Assembly (NCBI RefSeq): GCF_009769165.1
Contig: NZ_CP043476.1
Location: 434,001-498,000, forward strand
Source of the DNA: Xanthomonas hyacinthi
GTDB taxonomy: Bacteria; Pseudomonadota; Gammaproteobacteria; Xanthomonadales; Xanthomonadaceae
Direction of reading: 5' to 3'
DNA length: 64,000 nt
The position numbers and the translations under genes are program-made. This document shows, piece by piece, positions 36,353 through 45,410 of this stretch (positions are counted from its first letter, which is position 1; each line of letters opens with the position of its first letter). The notes beneath the pieces are model-generated. The model did no database searches. It saw nothing but the letters and a program-made list of their open reading frames with translations, and was not told where the DNA came from.

Positions 36353-37057
36353 ATGCACTACGAACTCTATTACTGGACCGGCATCCAGGGCCGCGGCGAG
36401 TTCGTGCGGCTGGCGTTGGAGGATGCCGGCGCGGCCTACCGCGACGTCGCCCGCGAGGAAGGCGACGCGGCACTGCAGCCCTTCCTCGACGGCGCGCAGC
36501 CGGGCGCGCGGCCATTCGCGCCGCCGTTCCTGAAAGCCGGGCGGCTGCTGATCGCGCAGGTCGGCAACATCCTGCATTACCTGGGCCCATCGCTGGGACT
36601 GGTGCCGGACAGCGCGTCGCGGCGGCTGCAGGCGCTGCAATTACAGCTGACCATCGCCGACCTGGTGACCGAGATCCACGACAGCCACCACCCCATCGCC
36701 AGCGCGCTGTACTACGAAGAGCAGCAGCCCGAAGCGCGGCGCCGCGCCGAAGACCTGCGCACGCAGCGGCTGCCGAAGTTCCTGGGCTACTTCGAGCAGG
36801 TCATGAGCCAGGGCGGCGGGCGCCATGCGCTGCGCGAACATTCCTACGTGGACCTGTCGCTGTTCCAGCTGATGAGCGGCCTGGACTACGCGTTTCCCAC
36901 CGCGATGAAGAAGCTCTCGCCGAAGCTGCCGCAACTGCGCGCCCTGCAGCAGCGCGTGTCCGAACGCCCGGCCATCGCGGCGTATCTGGCATCGGCGCGG
37001 CGCCTGCCGTTCAACGACAACGGCATTTTCCGGCGCTATCCGGAGCTGGATGGGTGA
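36353..37057 (+). CDS. Glutathione S-transferase family protein
   Basis: A 234-residue GST-fold protein starting at ATG 36353 behind AGGAG. The thioredoxin-like N-terminal domain (YELYYWTGIQGRGEFVRLAL, with the early YWTGIQGRGE active-site loop of sigma/mu-like GSTs) is followed by LLIAQVGNILHYLG. The all-helical C-terminal domain holds DLVTEIHDSHHPIAS and YVDLSLFQLMSGLDY. It probably conjugates glutathione to electrophiles in the cytoplasm; the substrate is unknown. It is divergent from clpB and convergent with the DUF3014 gene. Confidence 0.87.
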   Translation: MHYELYYWTGIQGRGEFVRLALEDAGAAYRDVAREEGDAALQPFLDGAQPGARPFAPPFLKAGRLLIAQVGNILHYLGPSLGLVPDSASRRLQALQLQLTIADLVTEIHDSHHPIASALYYEEQQPEARRRAEDLRTQRLPKFLGYFEQVMSQGGGRHALREHSYVDLSLFQLMSGLDYAFPTAMKKLSPKLPQLRALQQRVSERPAIAAYLASARRLPFNDNGIFRRYPELDG

Positions 37058-37157
37058 GGCGTGGCGGCATGATGCCTGTTGTGGGAGTCGCACATGATTC
37101 TGCAACGCTGCACAAGACATTCCACAACGCCGGTACCGAAGACAGCCAGGATGGCGC

Positions 37158-37991
37158 TCAGGTCCGGACCAACGCCGCACGGATCGCCTGCAGCTGCTTG
37201 CGCACCGCCGCGGCCTGCGCCGGCCCCAGGCGCAGCAGCGCCTTCTGCCCGACCGACAGCGACTCCAGCGCCGGATCGACGAAGCGGTACTTGCCGGTGC
37301 GCGCATCGGCGGCCACTGCCGGCGGCGTTGCCGGTACAGGCGCCTGCAGCAGATGGTCGATCACCTGCACCAGGCGGTCGTTGAAATAGCCCTGGGGATA
37401 GCCCAGCTCCACGTAGGCCTGCTGGAACAAGGGATAGAAGCGCCGATACGCGGCCACCATGGCGCCGGCATCGGCCTGGGTGAAGGCCTGCACGTACGGG
37501 GCGTAGCGCTGCGTGTTGGCCTCGGCGATGCTGCTGGCATCGGCCGCATCGGTGGCGATCTGCAGTTGCCCGGGGACCGGCTTCAAGGCCAGGGTGCGCG
37601 CGGCGACGCGGCGCTGCGGCAGGTTGTCGATCATCGTCACCGCGCGCTGGATCAGATGGTCGCGGATCAACAGCGTCAGCGGTGCCTCGCTGCCGGCCAG
37701 CGTCGCCAGTTCGGCCCACGCCGCCGCGTCGCTGTCGGCCAGCGCCGGGATCGCCGCATCGGCGGCGGCGGCAGGATCGATCGGATGCTGGATCGGCGGC
37801 GGCACTGCGGCCGCTGCGGCCACGGGCGCGGGCGGTGCCGCGCTCGACGCAGCTGCCGGCGCCAGCGCAGCAGGCGCAGGCGCTGCGCCACGCAGCAGCG
37901 CGCTCAGCTTGTCGCGGAACAGCCACGACGCGGCAGCGGCCACCAGCACAGCGACCAGGATCCAGGGCCAGGACGAATGACGCGGCTGCAT
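37158..37991 (-). CDS. DUF3014-family membrane-anchored protein
   Basis: A 277-residue protein with an N-terminal membrane anchor (WPWILVAVLVAAAASWLF), a long Ala/Pro-rich linker (about residues 35-75) and a periplasmic helical domain with DHLIQRAVTMIDNLPQRRVA, YRRFYPLFQQAYVELGYP and LVQVIDHLLQAP, which are landmarks of DUF3014. The family has no established function. The ATG at 37991 is the only one with the anchor. It lies 77 bases downstream of the permease gene on the same strand and could be cotranscribed with it. Confidence 0.83.
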   Translation of the reverse strand: MQPRHSSWPWILVAVLVAAAASWLFRDKLSALLRGAAPAPAALAPAAASSAAPPAPVAAAAAVPPPIQHPIDPAAAADAAIPALADSDAAAWAELATLAGSEAPLTLLIRDHLIQRAVTMIDNLPQRRVAARTLALKPVPGQLQIATDAADASSIAEANTQRYAPYVQAFTQADAGAMVAAYRRFYPLFQQAYVELGYPQGYFNDRLVQVIDHLLQAPVPATPPAVAADARTGKYRFVDPALESLSVGQKALLRLGPAQAAAVRKQLQAIRAALVRT

Positions 37992-38068
37992 GGTGTCCGG
38001 TTCTCCGTTGAACGTGGCAGGTGTGACCGCCGCACCCGTCGCCGGTTCCAACGCGGGACGGCCCACGT

Positions 38069-39700
38069 TCAGCCAGCGGCCCCTGCGCCGAATGCGATGC
38101 GCGCGTCCACCAGCACCACACGCGGCTTCTGCAGCGACAGCAGGCCGAGCAGCGCGGCCAGGGCCACGTAGCCGCCGGCGAATTGCCAGGCGATCAGCTT
38201 GGGCAGGCCGCTCAGCGTCCATGGCAGGTAGATGCCGCCGCGCGGATCCACCGAGTGGATCAGGCCGAACAGGGTCAGCCCGGCCGCGACCAGCAGGAAC
38301 ACCGCGGCGCGGCGCAGGCGCCCGTCGACCATCGCCGCCACCGCCGCGGTCCACAGCATCGCGGTGATGATGAAGCCGTTGCCCAGGGTGAAGATCACTG
38401 CCAGTTCGGGCAGCCCGTGGCCGTCCAGGGTGGTGGTCAGCGCGGCCAGCTTGTCCGCCGGGATCCAGCCCGGCGCCTTGATCGCCAGCAGGTAGGCCAC
38501 CGATGGCAGGAAGCCCAGCACCATCGCCCCGGCATGGCGCTTGGGCGTGGCCTGGAACGCCTGCGTGGTGATGTCGATGGCCACGTACACGATGATCGGC
38601 GCCAGCACCGCCAGCGGCAGCCACTGCACCAGCCCGGCGACCAGCCCGAGCATGCCGCCCAGGCCGATGAACAGCCCGGTCAGCAGCGTGTAGCCGCTGC
38701 GCGCGCCCATGTGCTTGTACGCCGGCTGGCCGATGTAGGGCGTGGTCTGGGCGACGCCGCCGCAGACCCCGGCGACCAGGGTCGAGCAGGCCTCGACCAG
38801 CAGGATGTCGCGGGTGCGGTAGTCGTCGCCGGCGGCGCGCGCGCTCTCGCTGACGTTGATGCCGCCGACCACCATCAGCAGCCCGAACGGCAGCAGCAGC
38901 GGCAGCAGCAGCACGCTGTCGGCCAGGCCGGCGACGAAGCCCAGGCTCGGCCATGGCAACACCAGCTGCGGCGCCACCCACGGCGGCGCCTGATAGCCGG
39001 GAATGCCGAACCCGGCCGCGTTCGACCAGTAGTACAGCGCGGTACCCAGCAGCAGCGCCAGCGGCACGCCGGGCAGGCCGTACGGCAGCCGGCCCTTGGC
39101 GATCAGCACGTACAGCAGCAGGCCCAGCACCACCAGCCCGACCAGCGGCGCGCGCAGCGTTTCCAGTAGCGGCAGGAAGCCCATCAGCACCAGCGCGATG
39201 CCGGCGATCGAGCCGAGCAGCGCCGCCCGCGGCAGCGCGCGGGTGACCGCATCGCCGAAGAACGACAGCACGGTCTTCAGCAGGCCCATCACCACCAGCG
39301 CGGCCATGCCCAGATGCCAGGTGGCGAGCGCCGCGGCCTGCGGGTCCAGGCCCTGCTGCTTGTAGCGCACGAACGCCGGGCCGAGCACCAGCAGCGCCAT
39401 GCCGATGCTGGTCGGCGCGTCCAGGCCCAGCGGCATCGCGGTGACGTCGCTGCGCCCGCTGCGCGCGGCCAGCCGGCGCGCCATCCAGGTGTACAGCAGA
39501 TTGCCGATCAGCACGCCGAACGCGGTGCCGGGAATCATCCGCGTATAGATCACCTCGGCCGGGAACTGGAACAGGCCGACCAGGGCCAGGGTGATGAAGC
39601 CGAGGATCGACAGGTTGTCGACCACCAGGCCGAAGAAACCGTTGAGGTCGCCGGCGACGAACCAGCGCGGGCGCGACGAAACAGGAGCGGTGCTGGGCAT
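38069..39700 (-). CDS. NCS2-type (xanthine/uracil permease-like) transporter
   Basis: A 543-residue membrane protein with about 13-14 hydrophobic helices. Landmarks of the NCS2/AzgA-like group are DLNGFFGLVVDNLSILGFIT at the start, the SDVTAMPLGLDAPTSIGMA helix, VGGINVSESARAAGDDYRTR and ACSTLVAGVCGGVAQTTPY. It probably carries a nucleobase or related small anion with protons across the inner membrane, but the branch lacks characterised substrates. The ATG at 39700 lies behind an AGGAG-type site (ACAGGAGC in the plus orientation is only coincidental), so the start rests on the protein N-terminus. Confidence 0.8.
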   Translation of the reverse strand: MPSTAPVSSRPRWFVAGDLNGFFGLVVDNLSILGFITLALVGLFQFPAEVIYTRMIPGTAFGVLIGNLLYTWMARRLAARSGRSDVTAMPLGLDAPTSIGMALLVLGPAFVRYKQQGLDPQAAALATWHLGMAALVVMGLLKTVLSFFGDAVTRALPRAALLGSIAGIALVLMGFLPLLETLRAPLVGLVVLGLLLYVLIAKGRLPYGLPGVPLALLLGTALYYWSNAAGFGIPGYQAPPWVAPQLVLPWPSLGFVAGLADSVLLLPLLLPFGLLMVVGGINVSESARAAGDDYRTRDILLVEACSTLVAGVCGGVAQTTPYIGQPAYKHMGARSGYTLLTGLFIGLGGMLGLVAGLVQWLPLAVLAPIIVYVAIDITTQAFQATPKRHAGAMVLGFLPSVAYLLAIKAPGWIPADKLAALTTTLDGHGLPELAVIFTLGNGFIITAMLWTAAVAAMVDGRLRRAAVFLLVAAGLTLFGLIHSVDPRGGIYLPWTLSGLPKLIAWQFAGGYVALAALLGLLSLQKPRVVLVDARIAFGAGAAG

Positions 39701-39807
39701 GCGGGCGATGGCTTGGTGAGGGATCGATGGATGGTAATGGAAGCGGCGCCTGCGGATTGGCGCACGAACAGGGATGCAGCATCCCGGCCCGCGCCTGTGC
39801 GACGCGG

Positions 39808-40269
39808 CTACAGCGGCAGATGCAGGAATTGGTTGAACGCACTCGGCACGTAATCGGCGAACGCCGGTCCGTTGCGGAAGCCGCGTCGCCGGTACAAGGC
39901 CAGCGCCGCGTCGAACGCCGCGCCGCTGCCGGTCTCCAGGCTCAGCCGGCGCAGGCCGGCGGCGCGCGCCACGTCCACGATGTGTTCGAGCAGCGCCGCG
40001 GCCGCGCCCTGGCGCAGGAAGTCCGGATGGGTTCGCATCGACTTCAGTTCGCCGCCGCCGTCGTCGAGCACGCGCAACGCACCGACCGCGGCCAGCGCAT
40101 CGCCGCGCCAGGCGCTCCACACGGTCACATCCGCGCGTTGCAGCCCGGACAGGTCCAGCGCATACACGCTGCCCGGCGGCGACTGCGCATGCATCTGCTG
40201 CAGGTGGTACGCGAGCAACGCACGCACCGCTTCACCGGACAGATCGTCCTCGCGGATCGAAAACGTCAC
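39808..40269 (-). CDS. GNAT-family N-acetyltransferase
   Basis: A 153-residue acetyltransferase. The start is taken as GTG 40269 (MTFSIREDDLSGEAV); upstream codons come from a short G-rich repeat and are not protein-like. Acetyl-CoA-binding motif A is seen as LKSMRTHPDFLRQGAAAAL (R-x-x-G-x/A type), followed by LRRLSLETGSGAAFDAAL and YRRRGFRNG. It acetylates an unknown substrate, in the manner of the small stand-alone GNATs. It is in tandem with the permease gene but with a gap of 107 bases. Confidence 0.85.
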   Translation of the reverse strand: MTFSIREDDLSGEAVRALLAYHLQQMHAQSPPGSVYALDLSGLQRADVTVWSAWRGDALAAVGALRVLDDGGGELKSMRTHPDFLRQGAAAALLEHIVDVARAAGLRRLSLETGSGAAFDAALALYRRRGFRNGPAFADYVPSAFNQFLHLPL

Positions 40270-40279
40270 CGCCCCGCTG

Positions 40280-40311
40280 TTCCGAATCCCCACTCCCCAC
40301 TCCCGAATCCC
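40280..40311. repeat. Short dispersed G/C-rich repeat (CCGAATCCCCACTCCCC type)
   Basis: Consecutive modules TCCGAATCCCCAC and TCCCCACTCCCGAATCCC. An inverted partner with identical 11-base core (GGGGATTCGGA) lies at 43482-43492, past the receptor at 41030. Confidence 0.55.
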
Positions 40312-40315
40312 GGCT

Positions 40316-40795
40316 TCAAAACGACACCTCCACCGGCTGCCGCGACCACAGCACCGACTGGTGCCCGGTCGCCTGCTTCCACGCCAGCCGGATCGCCTCG
40401 ATGTCGGCACGGCGCTGCGGCGTGTCCTCGTGCAGGATCACCAGCACCTTGGTGTTGAGCCGGTTCGGCTCCTTGGCGCCGCGGAACAGCCACTGCCCAT
40501 AGGCGTCGAACACGGTCAGGCCATCCGGGAAGCGCGGCGTGACCTGCTTGTCCAGGAACGCGCGCCATTGCGGCTCGCTGATCGGCTCGGCCTGCGCGCG
40601 ATCGGCCGGGCCGCTCTCCTCGCCGACCCCGAAATACAGCTCGCTGCGCACCCAGCCGCTGGCCTGCGCCGGGCGCGCGGCATCGCCCTGCATGGCGGCG
40701 CCGACCTTGGCCGGCGCAGTGGAAGCGGACGGCGCCACGCTGGCGCAGGCGGTCAGGGCCAGGAACACGGCAAGCAAGGGGGCACGCAGCAGCAT
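40316..40795 (-). CDS. DUF3574-family lipoprotein
   Basis: A 159-residue putative lipoprotein. The ATG at 40795 starts a signal with lipobox LALTAC (MLLRAPLLAVFLALTAC); the open frame upstream extends far but without a signal. The mature part contains RSELYFGVGEESGP, WRAFLDKQVTPRFPDGLTVF and NTKVLVILHEDTPQR, characteristic of DUF3574. It should be tethered in the periplasm. The function of the family is unknown. It lies divergent to the receptor at 41030. Confidence 0.83.
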   Translation of the reverse strand: MLLRAPLLAVFLALTACASVAPSASTAPAKVGAAMQGDAARPAQASGWVRSELYFGVGEESGPADRAQAEPISEPQWRAFLDKQVTPRFPDGLTVFDAYGQWLFRGAKEPNRLNTKVLVILHEDTPQRRADIEAIRLAWKQATGHQSVLWSRQPVEVSF

Positions 40796-41029
40796 CGGCA
40801 GATCTCGGAAGCGGAACGGAAGGACGCAACGGTAGGCGGCGGCGCGCATCCGGTTACCGCCGGACATGAGCTGATGCCGAACGGATGGAATGCAACGGCT
40901 CGCCGCCGCGTTAACGGCAAGATAATATATCGCTTCATCCGGATGGATGCAGCAATCTTGCCGCGCATTGCGCCCGACCACGGCGCCTGCGGCGGCCTTC
41001 GCGGTCACCGTTTCAGGAGAGAGTTCCTC

Positions 41030-43468
41030 ATGTCGCATCCGTTCGCCAAGCCGCTGAGCCTGGCCATCGCCCTGGTCCTGTCGGCCCCCGCCCTGGCGCA
41101 GCAGGCCGAGACCGCCGCCGCAGCCAACCTGGACACGGTGATCGTCACCGGTACCCGCGCCAGCAGCCGCACCGTGCTCGAGTCCACCGCGCCGGTGGAC
41201 GTGCTCAGCGCCGAGGACATCCGCAAGGCCGGCATGGTCAACGGCGAGCTGGGCAGCGCGCTGCAGGCGCTGCTGCCCTCGTTCAACTTCCCGCGCCAGT
41301 CCAACTCCGGCGGCGCCGACCACATCCGCGCCGCGCAGCTGCGCGGGCTCTCGCCCGACCAGGTGCTGGTGCTGGTCAACGGCAAGCGCCGCCACACCTC
41401 GGCGCTGGTCAACACCGACAGCAAGATCGGCAAGGGCACCACCCCGGTGGATTTCAACTCGATCCCGATCAGCGCGATCAAGCGCATCGAGGTGCTGCGC
41501 GACGGCGCCGGCGCGCAGTACGGCTCCGACGCGGTGGCCGGGGTGATCAACGTGATCCTCGACGACGATCCGGACAGCGGCGCGCTGGAAGCCAGCTTCG
41601 GCGCCAACCATACCGACGTGAAGCCGATCGACCGCACCGTCACCGACGGCCAGACCAGCTATGCCAGCGCCAAGGTCGGCACCCGCCTCGGCGACGACGG
41701 CGGCTTCTTCAAGGTCGGCCTGGAGCTGAAGAACCGCGAGGGCACCAACCGCGCCGGCTACGACCAGATCCCGCCGTTCGAGGCGCAGACTCCAGCCAAC
41801 CTGGCCCTGGCCGGCAAGCGCAACTACGTGCTCGGCGACGGCGCCAGCAAGGACCTCAACGCCTGGATCAACGGCAAGCTGCCGTTCGGCCAGAGCAGCG
41901 AGTTCTATTTCTTCGGCACCTACAATCAGCGCGACACGCAGGGCGCCAACTATTTCCGCTATCCCGACAGCGACGCCAACTGGACCCAGGTCTACCCGAA
42001 CGGCTACCGGCCGGTGTCGCTGGGCGAGAACCGCGACATCCAGAGCGTGGCCGGCGCGCGCGGGCAATGGGGCGACTGGGCCTACGACGCCAGCCTCGAT
42101 TACGGCCGCAACGATTTCACCTACCGGCTGAAGAATTCGCTCAACGCCTCGCTCGGCCCCGACAGCCCGACCCGCTTCAAGACCGGCGACTACGCCTTCG
42201 AGCAGAGCGTGGCCAACCTGGACCTGAGCCGCAGCTTCGACGCCGCCGGCGCCACCCACACCGTCGGCAGCGGCGTGGAGTTCCGCCGCGAGCGCTACCG
42301 CACCCGACCCGGCGACCCGGCCAGCTACGCCGCCGGCGCCTATACCGATCGCCCCACCGGTGCCCAGGCCGGCGGCGGGCTGACCCCGCAGGACGCGGCC
42401 GACCTGTCGCGCAACGTCGCCAGCGTCTACGCCAGCGTGTCCAGCCAGTTCGGCGACAAGTTCTCCACCGACCTGGCCGCGCGCTACGAGCACTACCAGG
42501 ATTTCGGCGACGAACTGACCGGCAAGCTGGCCGCGCGCTACGAGTTCGTGCCGGCGTTCGCGCTGCGCGGCGCGATCTCCAACAACTTCCATGCGCCGTC
42601 GCTGAGCCAGATCGGCTACGAAGCCACCTCCAGCGGCTACGACGCGGCCGGCCAGCTGCTGCAGGGCCGGCTGCTGTCGGTCAACAACCCGATCGCGCAG
42701 GCGCTGGGCGCACGCGAGCTGAAGCCGGAGAAATCGGTCAACTACAGCCTGGGCTTCACCAGCCGCATCGGTTCCCACTTCGACCTGTCGCTGGACCTGT
42801 TCCAGATCGACATCGACGACCGCATCGCGCTGTCCGAAGACATCAGCGGCGACGCGCTGACCGCGTTCGTGGCGCAGAACTTCGGCGTCACCGGCCTGCA
42901 GAGCGCCAGCTTCTTCGTCAACGCCGCCGACACCCGCACCCGCGGCGCCGAGCTGGTCAGCAACTGGCGGCAGGCGCTGGGCGACGGCCAGCTGCAGCTC
43001 ACCGGCACCTGGAGCTACGCCAAGACCGAACTGAAGAACCTGGTCGCCACGCCGCCGCAGCTGCTGGCGCTGAATCCGGACTACGTGCTGTTCGGCGTGG
43101 AGGAGAGCAACACCCTGACCGACGCCGCGCCGCGCAGCCGCGCCCAGTTCGCGGCGAACTGGAACAACGACCGCTGGGCGCTGCAGACCCGCCTCAGCCG
43201 CTACGGCAGCGCCACCCGCGTGTTCGACTTCGGCGATGGCTATGTGCCGCGCCAGACCTACGGCGCCGAGTGGCAGCTCGACGCCGAGGTCGAATACCAC
43301 ATCACCGCGCAGTGGAGCGTGGCGCTGGGCGGGCAAAACCTCACCGACAACTACTCCGACCGCTCCAACAGCGACATCTACTACTTCGGCAACCTGCCCT
43401 ACGACGTGCTGTCGCCGATCGGCAGCAACGGTGCGTATTACTACGGGCGGGTGCGGTATACCTTCTGA
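41030..43468 (+). CDS. TonB-dependent outer membrane receptor (paralogue 4)
   Basis: An 812-residue TonB-dependent receptor. The ATG at 41030 sits behind AGGAGAGA and starts a signal peptide (MSHPFAKPLSLAIALVLSAP, cleavage near ALAQQ). LDTVIVTGTR is the TonB box. The plug contains [20 protein letters not shown] and DGAGAQYGSDAVAGVINVIL. The barrel ends VRYTF. It is in the same subfamily as the three receptors at 961-12308 but more diverged (for example SAEDIRKAGMVNGELGSA in the plug). Ligand unknown. An AT-rich GATAATATATC element lies at about 40930 in its upstream region but could not be assigned to a regulator. An IS30 remnant starts 88 bases downstream. Confidence 0.93.
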   Translation: MSHPFAKPLSLAIALVLSAPALAQQAETAAAANLDTVIVTGTRASSRTVLESTAPVDVLSAEDIRKAGMVNGELGSALQALLPSFNFPRQSNSGGADHIRAAQLRGLSPDQVLVLVNGKRRHTSALVNTDSKIGKGTTPVDFNSIPISAIKRIEVLRDGAGAQYGSDAVAGVINVILDDDPDSGALEASFGANHTDVKPIDRTVTDGQTSYASAKVGTRLGDDGGFFKVGLELKNREGTNRAGYDQIPPFEAQTPANLALAGKRNYVLGDGASKDLNAWINGKLPFGQSSEFYFFGTYNQRDTQGANYFRYPDSDANWTQVYPNGYRPVSLGENRDIQSVAGARGQWGDWAYDASLDYGRNDFTYRLKNSLNASLGPDSPTRFKTGDYAFEQSVANLDLSRSFDAAGATHTVGSGVEFRRERYRTRPGDPASYAAGAYTDRPTGAQAGGGLTPQDAADLSRNVASVYASVSSQFGDKFSTDLAARYEHYQDFGDELTGKLAARYEFVPAFALRGAISNNFHAPSLSQIGYEATSSGYDAAGQLLQGRLLSVNNPIAQALGARELKPEKSVNYSLGFTSRIGSHFDLSLDLFQIDIDDRIALSEDISGDALTAFVAQNFGVTGLQSASFFVNAADTRTRGAELVSNWRQALGDGQLQLTGTWSYAKTELKNLVATPPQLLALNPDYVLFGVEESNTLTDAAPRSRAQFAANWNNDRWALQTRLSRYGSATRVFDFGDGYVPRQTYGAEWQLDAEVEYHITAQWSVALGGQNLTDNYSDRSNSDIYYFGNLPYDVLSPIGSNGAYYYGRVRYTF

Positions 43469-43472
43469 CGAA

Positions 43473-43506
43473 GGTGGGATTGGGGATTCGGAATTGGCGA
43501 TTCGCA
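43473..43506. repeat. Short dispersed repeat, inverted partner of the copy at 40280
   Basis: GGGATTGGGGATTCGGAATT-type modules directly after the receptor stop codon. The GGGGATTCGGA core is the exact complement of TCCGAATCCCC at 40281-40291. Confidence 0.55.
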
Positions 43507-43556
43507 ACAGCGCCTCACGTCGGCGGGCACTGCGCCGACGTGGGCGGTGGGGGTGC

Positions 43557-43903
43557 GGGGCGGATTCAGCGCCTGGGGCGGCCAGGCGACGCAGTGCATA
43601 CCCTGACGGCCGACAATGGCAAGGAGTTCGCCGATCATCAACTGATCGCTGCTGCCTTGCAGGGCGACTTCTACTTCGCTGATCCATACACAGCGTGGCA
43701 GCAACGAAAATGCCAACGGATTGATGACCCAGCAGTACTTGCCAGGGAACACCGACTTCAGCACGATACGCGATGCGCACTTGCGATGGATCGAGCAACG
43801 ACTCTACAACCGCCCGCGCAAGATACTCGAATTCAGAACGCCCCTCGAAGTTTTCTCCGAGGAGTTCCCCAACAGCGTTGCGAACCAGAGTTGAATCCGC
43901 CCC
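43557..43903 (+). mobile_element. Internally deleted IS30-family element with both terminal inverted repeats
   Basis: A 347-base relic. The ends are a perfect 12-base inverted repeat, GGGGCGGATTCA (43557-43568) and TGAATCCGCCCC (43892-43903). The interior encodes only the C-terminal third of an IS30-type transposase: HTLTADNGKEFADHQLIAA, then FADPYTAW, then in another frame GSNENANGLMTQQYLPGN and RLYNRPRKILEFRTP up to a TGA inside the right repeat. The frame jump at FADPYTAW fits an 8-base loss between short GCGTGG repeats. The N-terminal two thirds are missing, so it cannot transpose on its own. The right end lies 15 bases before the start of the MFS gene. Confidence 0.85.
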
Positions 43904-43918
43904 CTCAAGGAACGTCCG

Positions 43919-45277
43919 ATGGTACCGACGCTGATATTCATCGCGCTCGTCGTCGCAGTCGTTGGCAGCCTCGGTGCACCGCTGATTACGTCCGTGGCGA
44001 GCCAGTTCGGCGTATCGCTGGCTGTCGCCCAGTGGACGCTCACCGCCCCGCTGCTAGCGGGCGCGATCGCAACCCCGCTGTTGGGTCGGCTTGGCACCGG
44101 CGCTCATCGTCGGCAAACGATCCTGGCGACCTTGGCTGTCGTCGCGGCCGGCAGTTTGCTGACGGCTGTACCGCCATCATTTGGCTGGCTACTGGCCGGG
44201 CGGGTCGCCCAAGGCGCTGGACTGGGGCTGACGGCGCTGATGATGGGCGTTGCAAGGGATCATTTGCCCGCCGCGCACTCGCCGAGCACGATTGCCCACC
44301 TCTCCGTTGTCTCGACTATCGGCGTTGGCATCGGCTATCCGCTTTCCGGACTTCTGGTCGACTTGGCAGGATTGCGTGCGGCGTATGGCCTCGGCCTGCT
44401 GATTAGCGTGCCCGCACTGCTGGCGGCTTGGCTCTGGATACCACAAGCACCTGAACGTCGCTCGGCATCCGTAGACCTGCAAGGCGCAACACTGCTGGGT
44501 GCTGGCTTGCTGGCTCTTCTTCTCGCAATCAGCCAGACAGCGCTGTGGATCGACCATCCCATGTTCGCCGGCGCCATTCTAGTCGCGGCTGTAATTCTGA
44601 TCGGCCTTTGGGCGCGCCACGAAACCCGATCCGCTGCTCCTCTAGTTGACGTGGCCTTACTACGTCATCCGGCAGTGGCCGGAGCCAACGCGGTCATGCT
44701 ATTGGGCGGCATCGGCATGTATCTATTGCTCACGCTCGTCACCCGATACGTGCAAACACCAGTAGCGGCAGGTCACGGGTTCGGTGTCAGCGTCTTTGTC
44801 GCCGGTTTGGTGTTGGTGCCTTTCTCCGCACTCGGATTTGTAGGCGGAACGTTGGTGCCGCCGCTGCGCGCGCGGTTGGTTGCAGCAACCATTCTGGCCC
44901 TGGGAGGCGCGGCGGTTCTGGCGGCGCTGGTCTTGTTTGCCGTGGCCCGAGTCCAACTGTGGCTGGCGTTTGCAGTCATGGGTTTGTTGGGGTTGGGCGT
45001 CGGGATCTTCTCGGCGGCAATGCCCGTAGCGATCCTCGCCGTCACCCCACGTGAAGAAACGTCCAGTGCGATGAGTTTCAATCAGGTGATCCGAAGCGTT
45101 GGTTTCTCGATTGGCAGCGCGTTAGGTGGCCTAACGCTGGCCGCCTACACCCCTGCTGGATCGAAGTTTCCAACCGACAGCGGATACACGACGGCATCCT
45201 GGCTGGGTGCTGCAGCAATGGGTATCGCCGTCATCGCTTCATTCTCGCTTCGACGCGCATCGCACTTGGCGCAGTGA
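43919..45277 (+). CDS. MFS drug-efflux-type transporter (DHA2-like), probably acquired
   Basis: A 452-residue transporter with about 14 hydrophobic helices, as in the DHA2 drug/proton antiporter group. Signs are AVAQWTLTAPLLAGAIATPLLGRLG (helix 2 and the following loop), LLAGRVAQGAGLGLTALMMG and GIGYPLSGLLVDLAGLRAAYG (antiporter motif C-like). Codon use is visibly less GC-rich than in neighbours (codons such as ATA, TTG and GCA recur), suggesting transfer. The ATG at 43919 comes 15 bases after the IS30 right end, so the insertion may have replaced its native leader and promoter. A second IS30 relic follows the gene. The exported compound is unknown. Confidence 0.85.
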   Translation: MVPTLIFIALVVAVVGSLGAPLITSVASQFGVSLAVAQWTLTAPLLAGAIATPLLGRLGTGAHRRQTILATLAVVAAGSLLTAVPPSFGWLLAGRVAQGAGLGLTALMMGVARDHLPAAHSPSTIAHLSVVSTIGVGIGYPLSGLLVDLAGLRAAYGLGLLISVPALLAAWLWIPQAPERRSASVDLQGATLLGAGLLALLLAISQTALWIDHPMFAGAILVAAVILIGLWARHETRSAAPLVDVALLRHPAVAGANAVMLLGGIGMYLLLTLVTRYVQTPVAAGHGFGVSVFVAGLVLVPFSALGFVGGTLVPPLRARLVAATILALGGAAVLAALVLFAVARVQLWLAFAVMGLLGLGVGIFSAAMPVAILAVTPREETSSAMSFNQVIRSVGFSIGSALGGLTLAAYTPAGSKFPTDSGYTTASWLGAAAMGIAVIASFSLRRASHLAQ

Positions 45278-45410
45278 TTTCAGCAGGGAGACTATCGAAT
45301 ACGCCGCGGCGCATTAGGAAAGCGCGGGTGGATTCGCGCACGAAGTGCAGCTTTCCCAAACGGTAGTGGGCCAGCTGCCGCAGCCTGCGCCACTACACGA
45401 CCAAGTGGAA
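45278..45410. other. Stretch after the MFS gene, no gene seen
   Basis: Short gap between the MFS stop codon and the second IS30 relic. It holds no supported feature. Confidence 0.5.
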
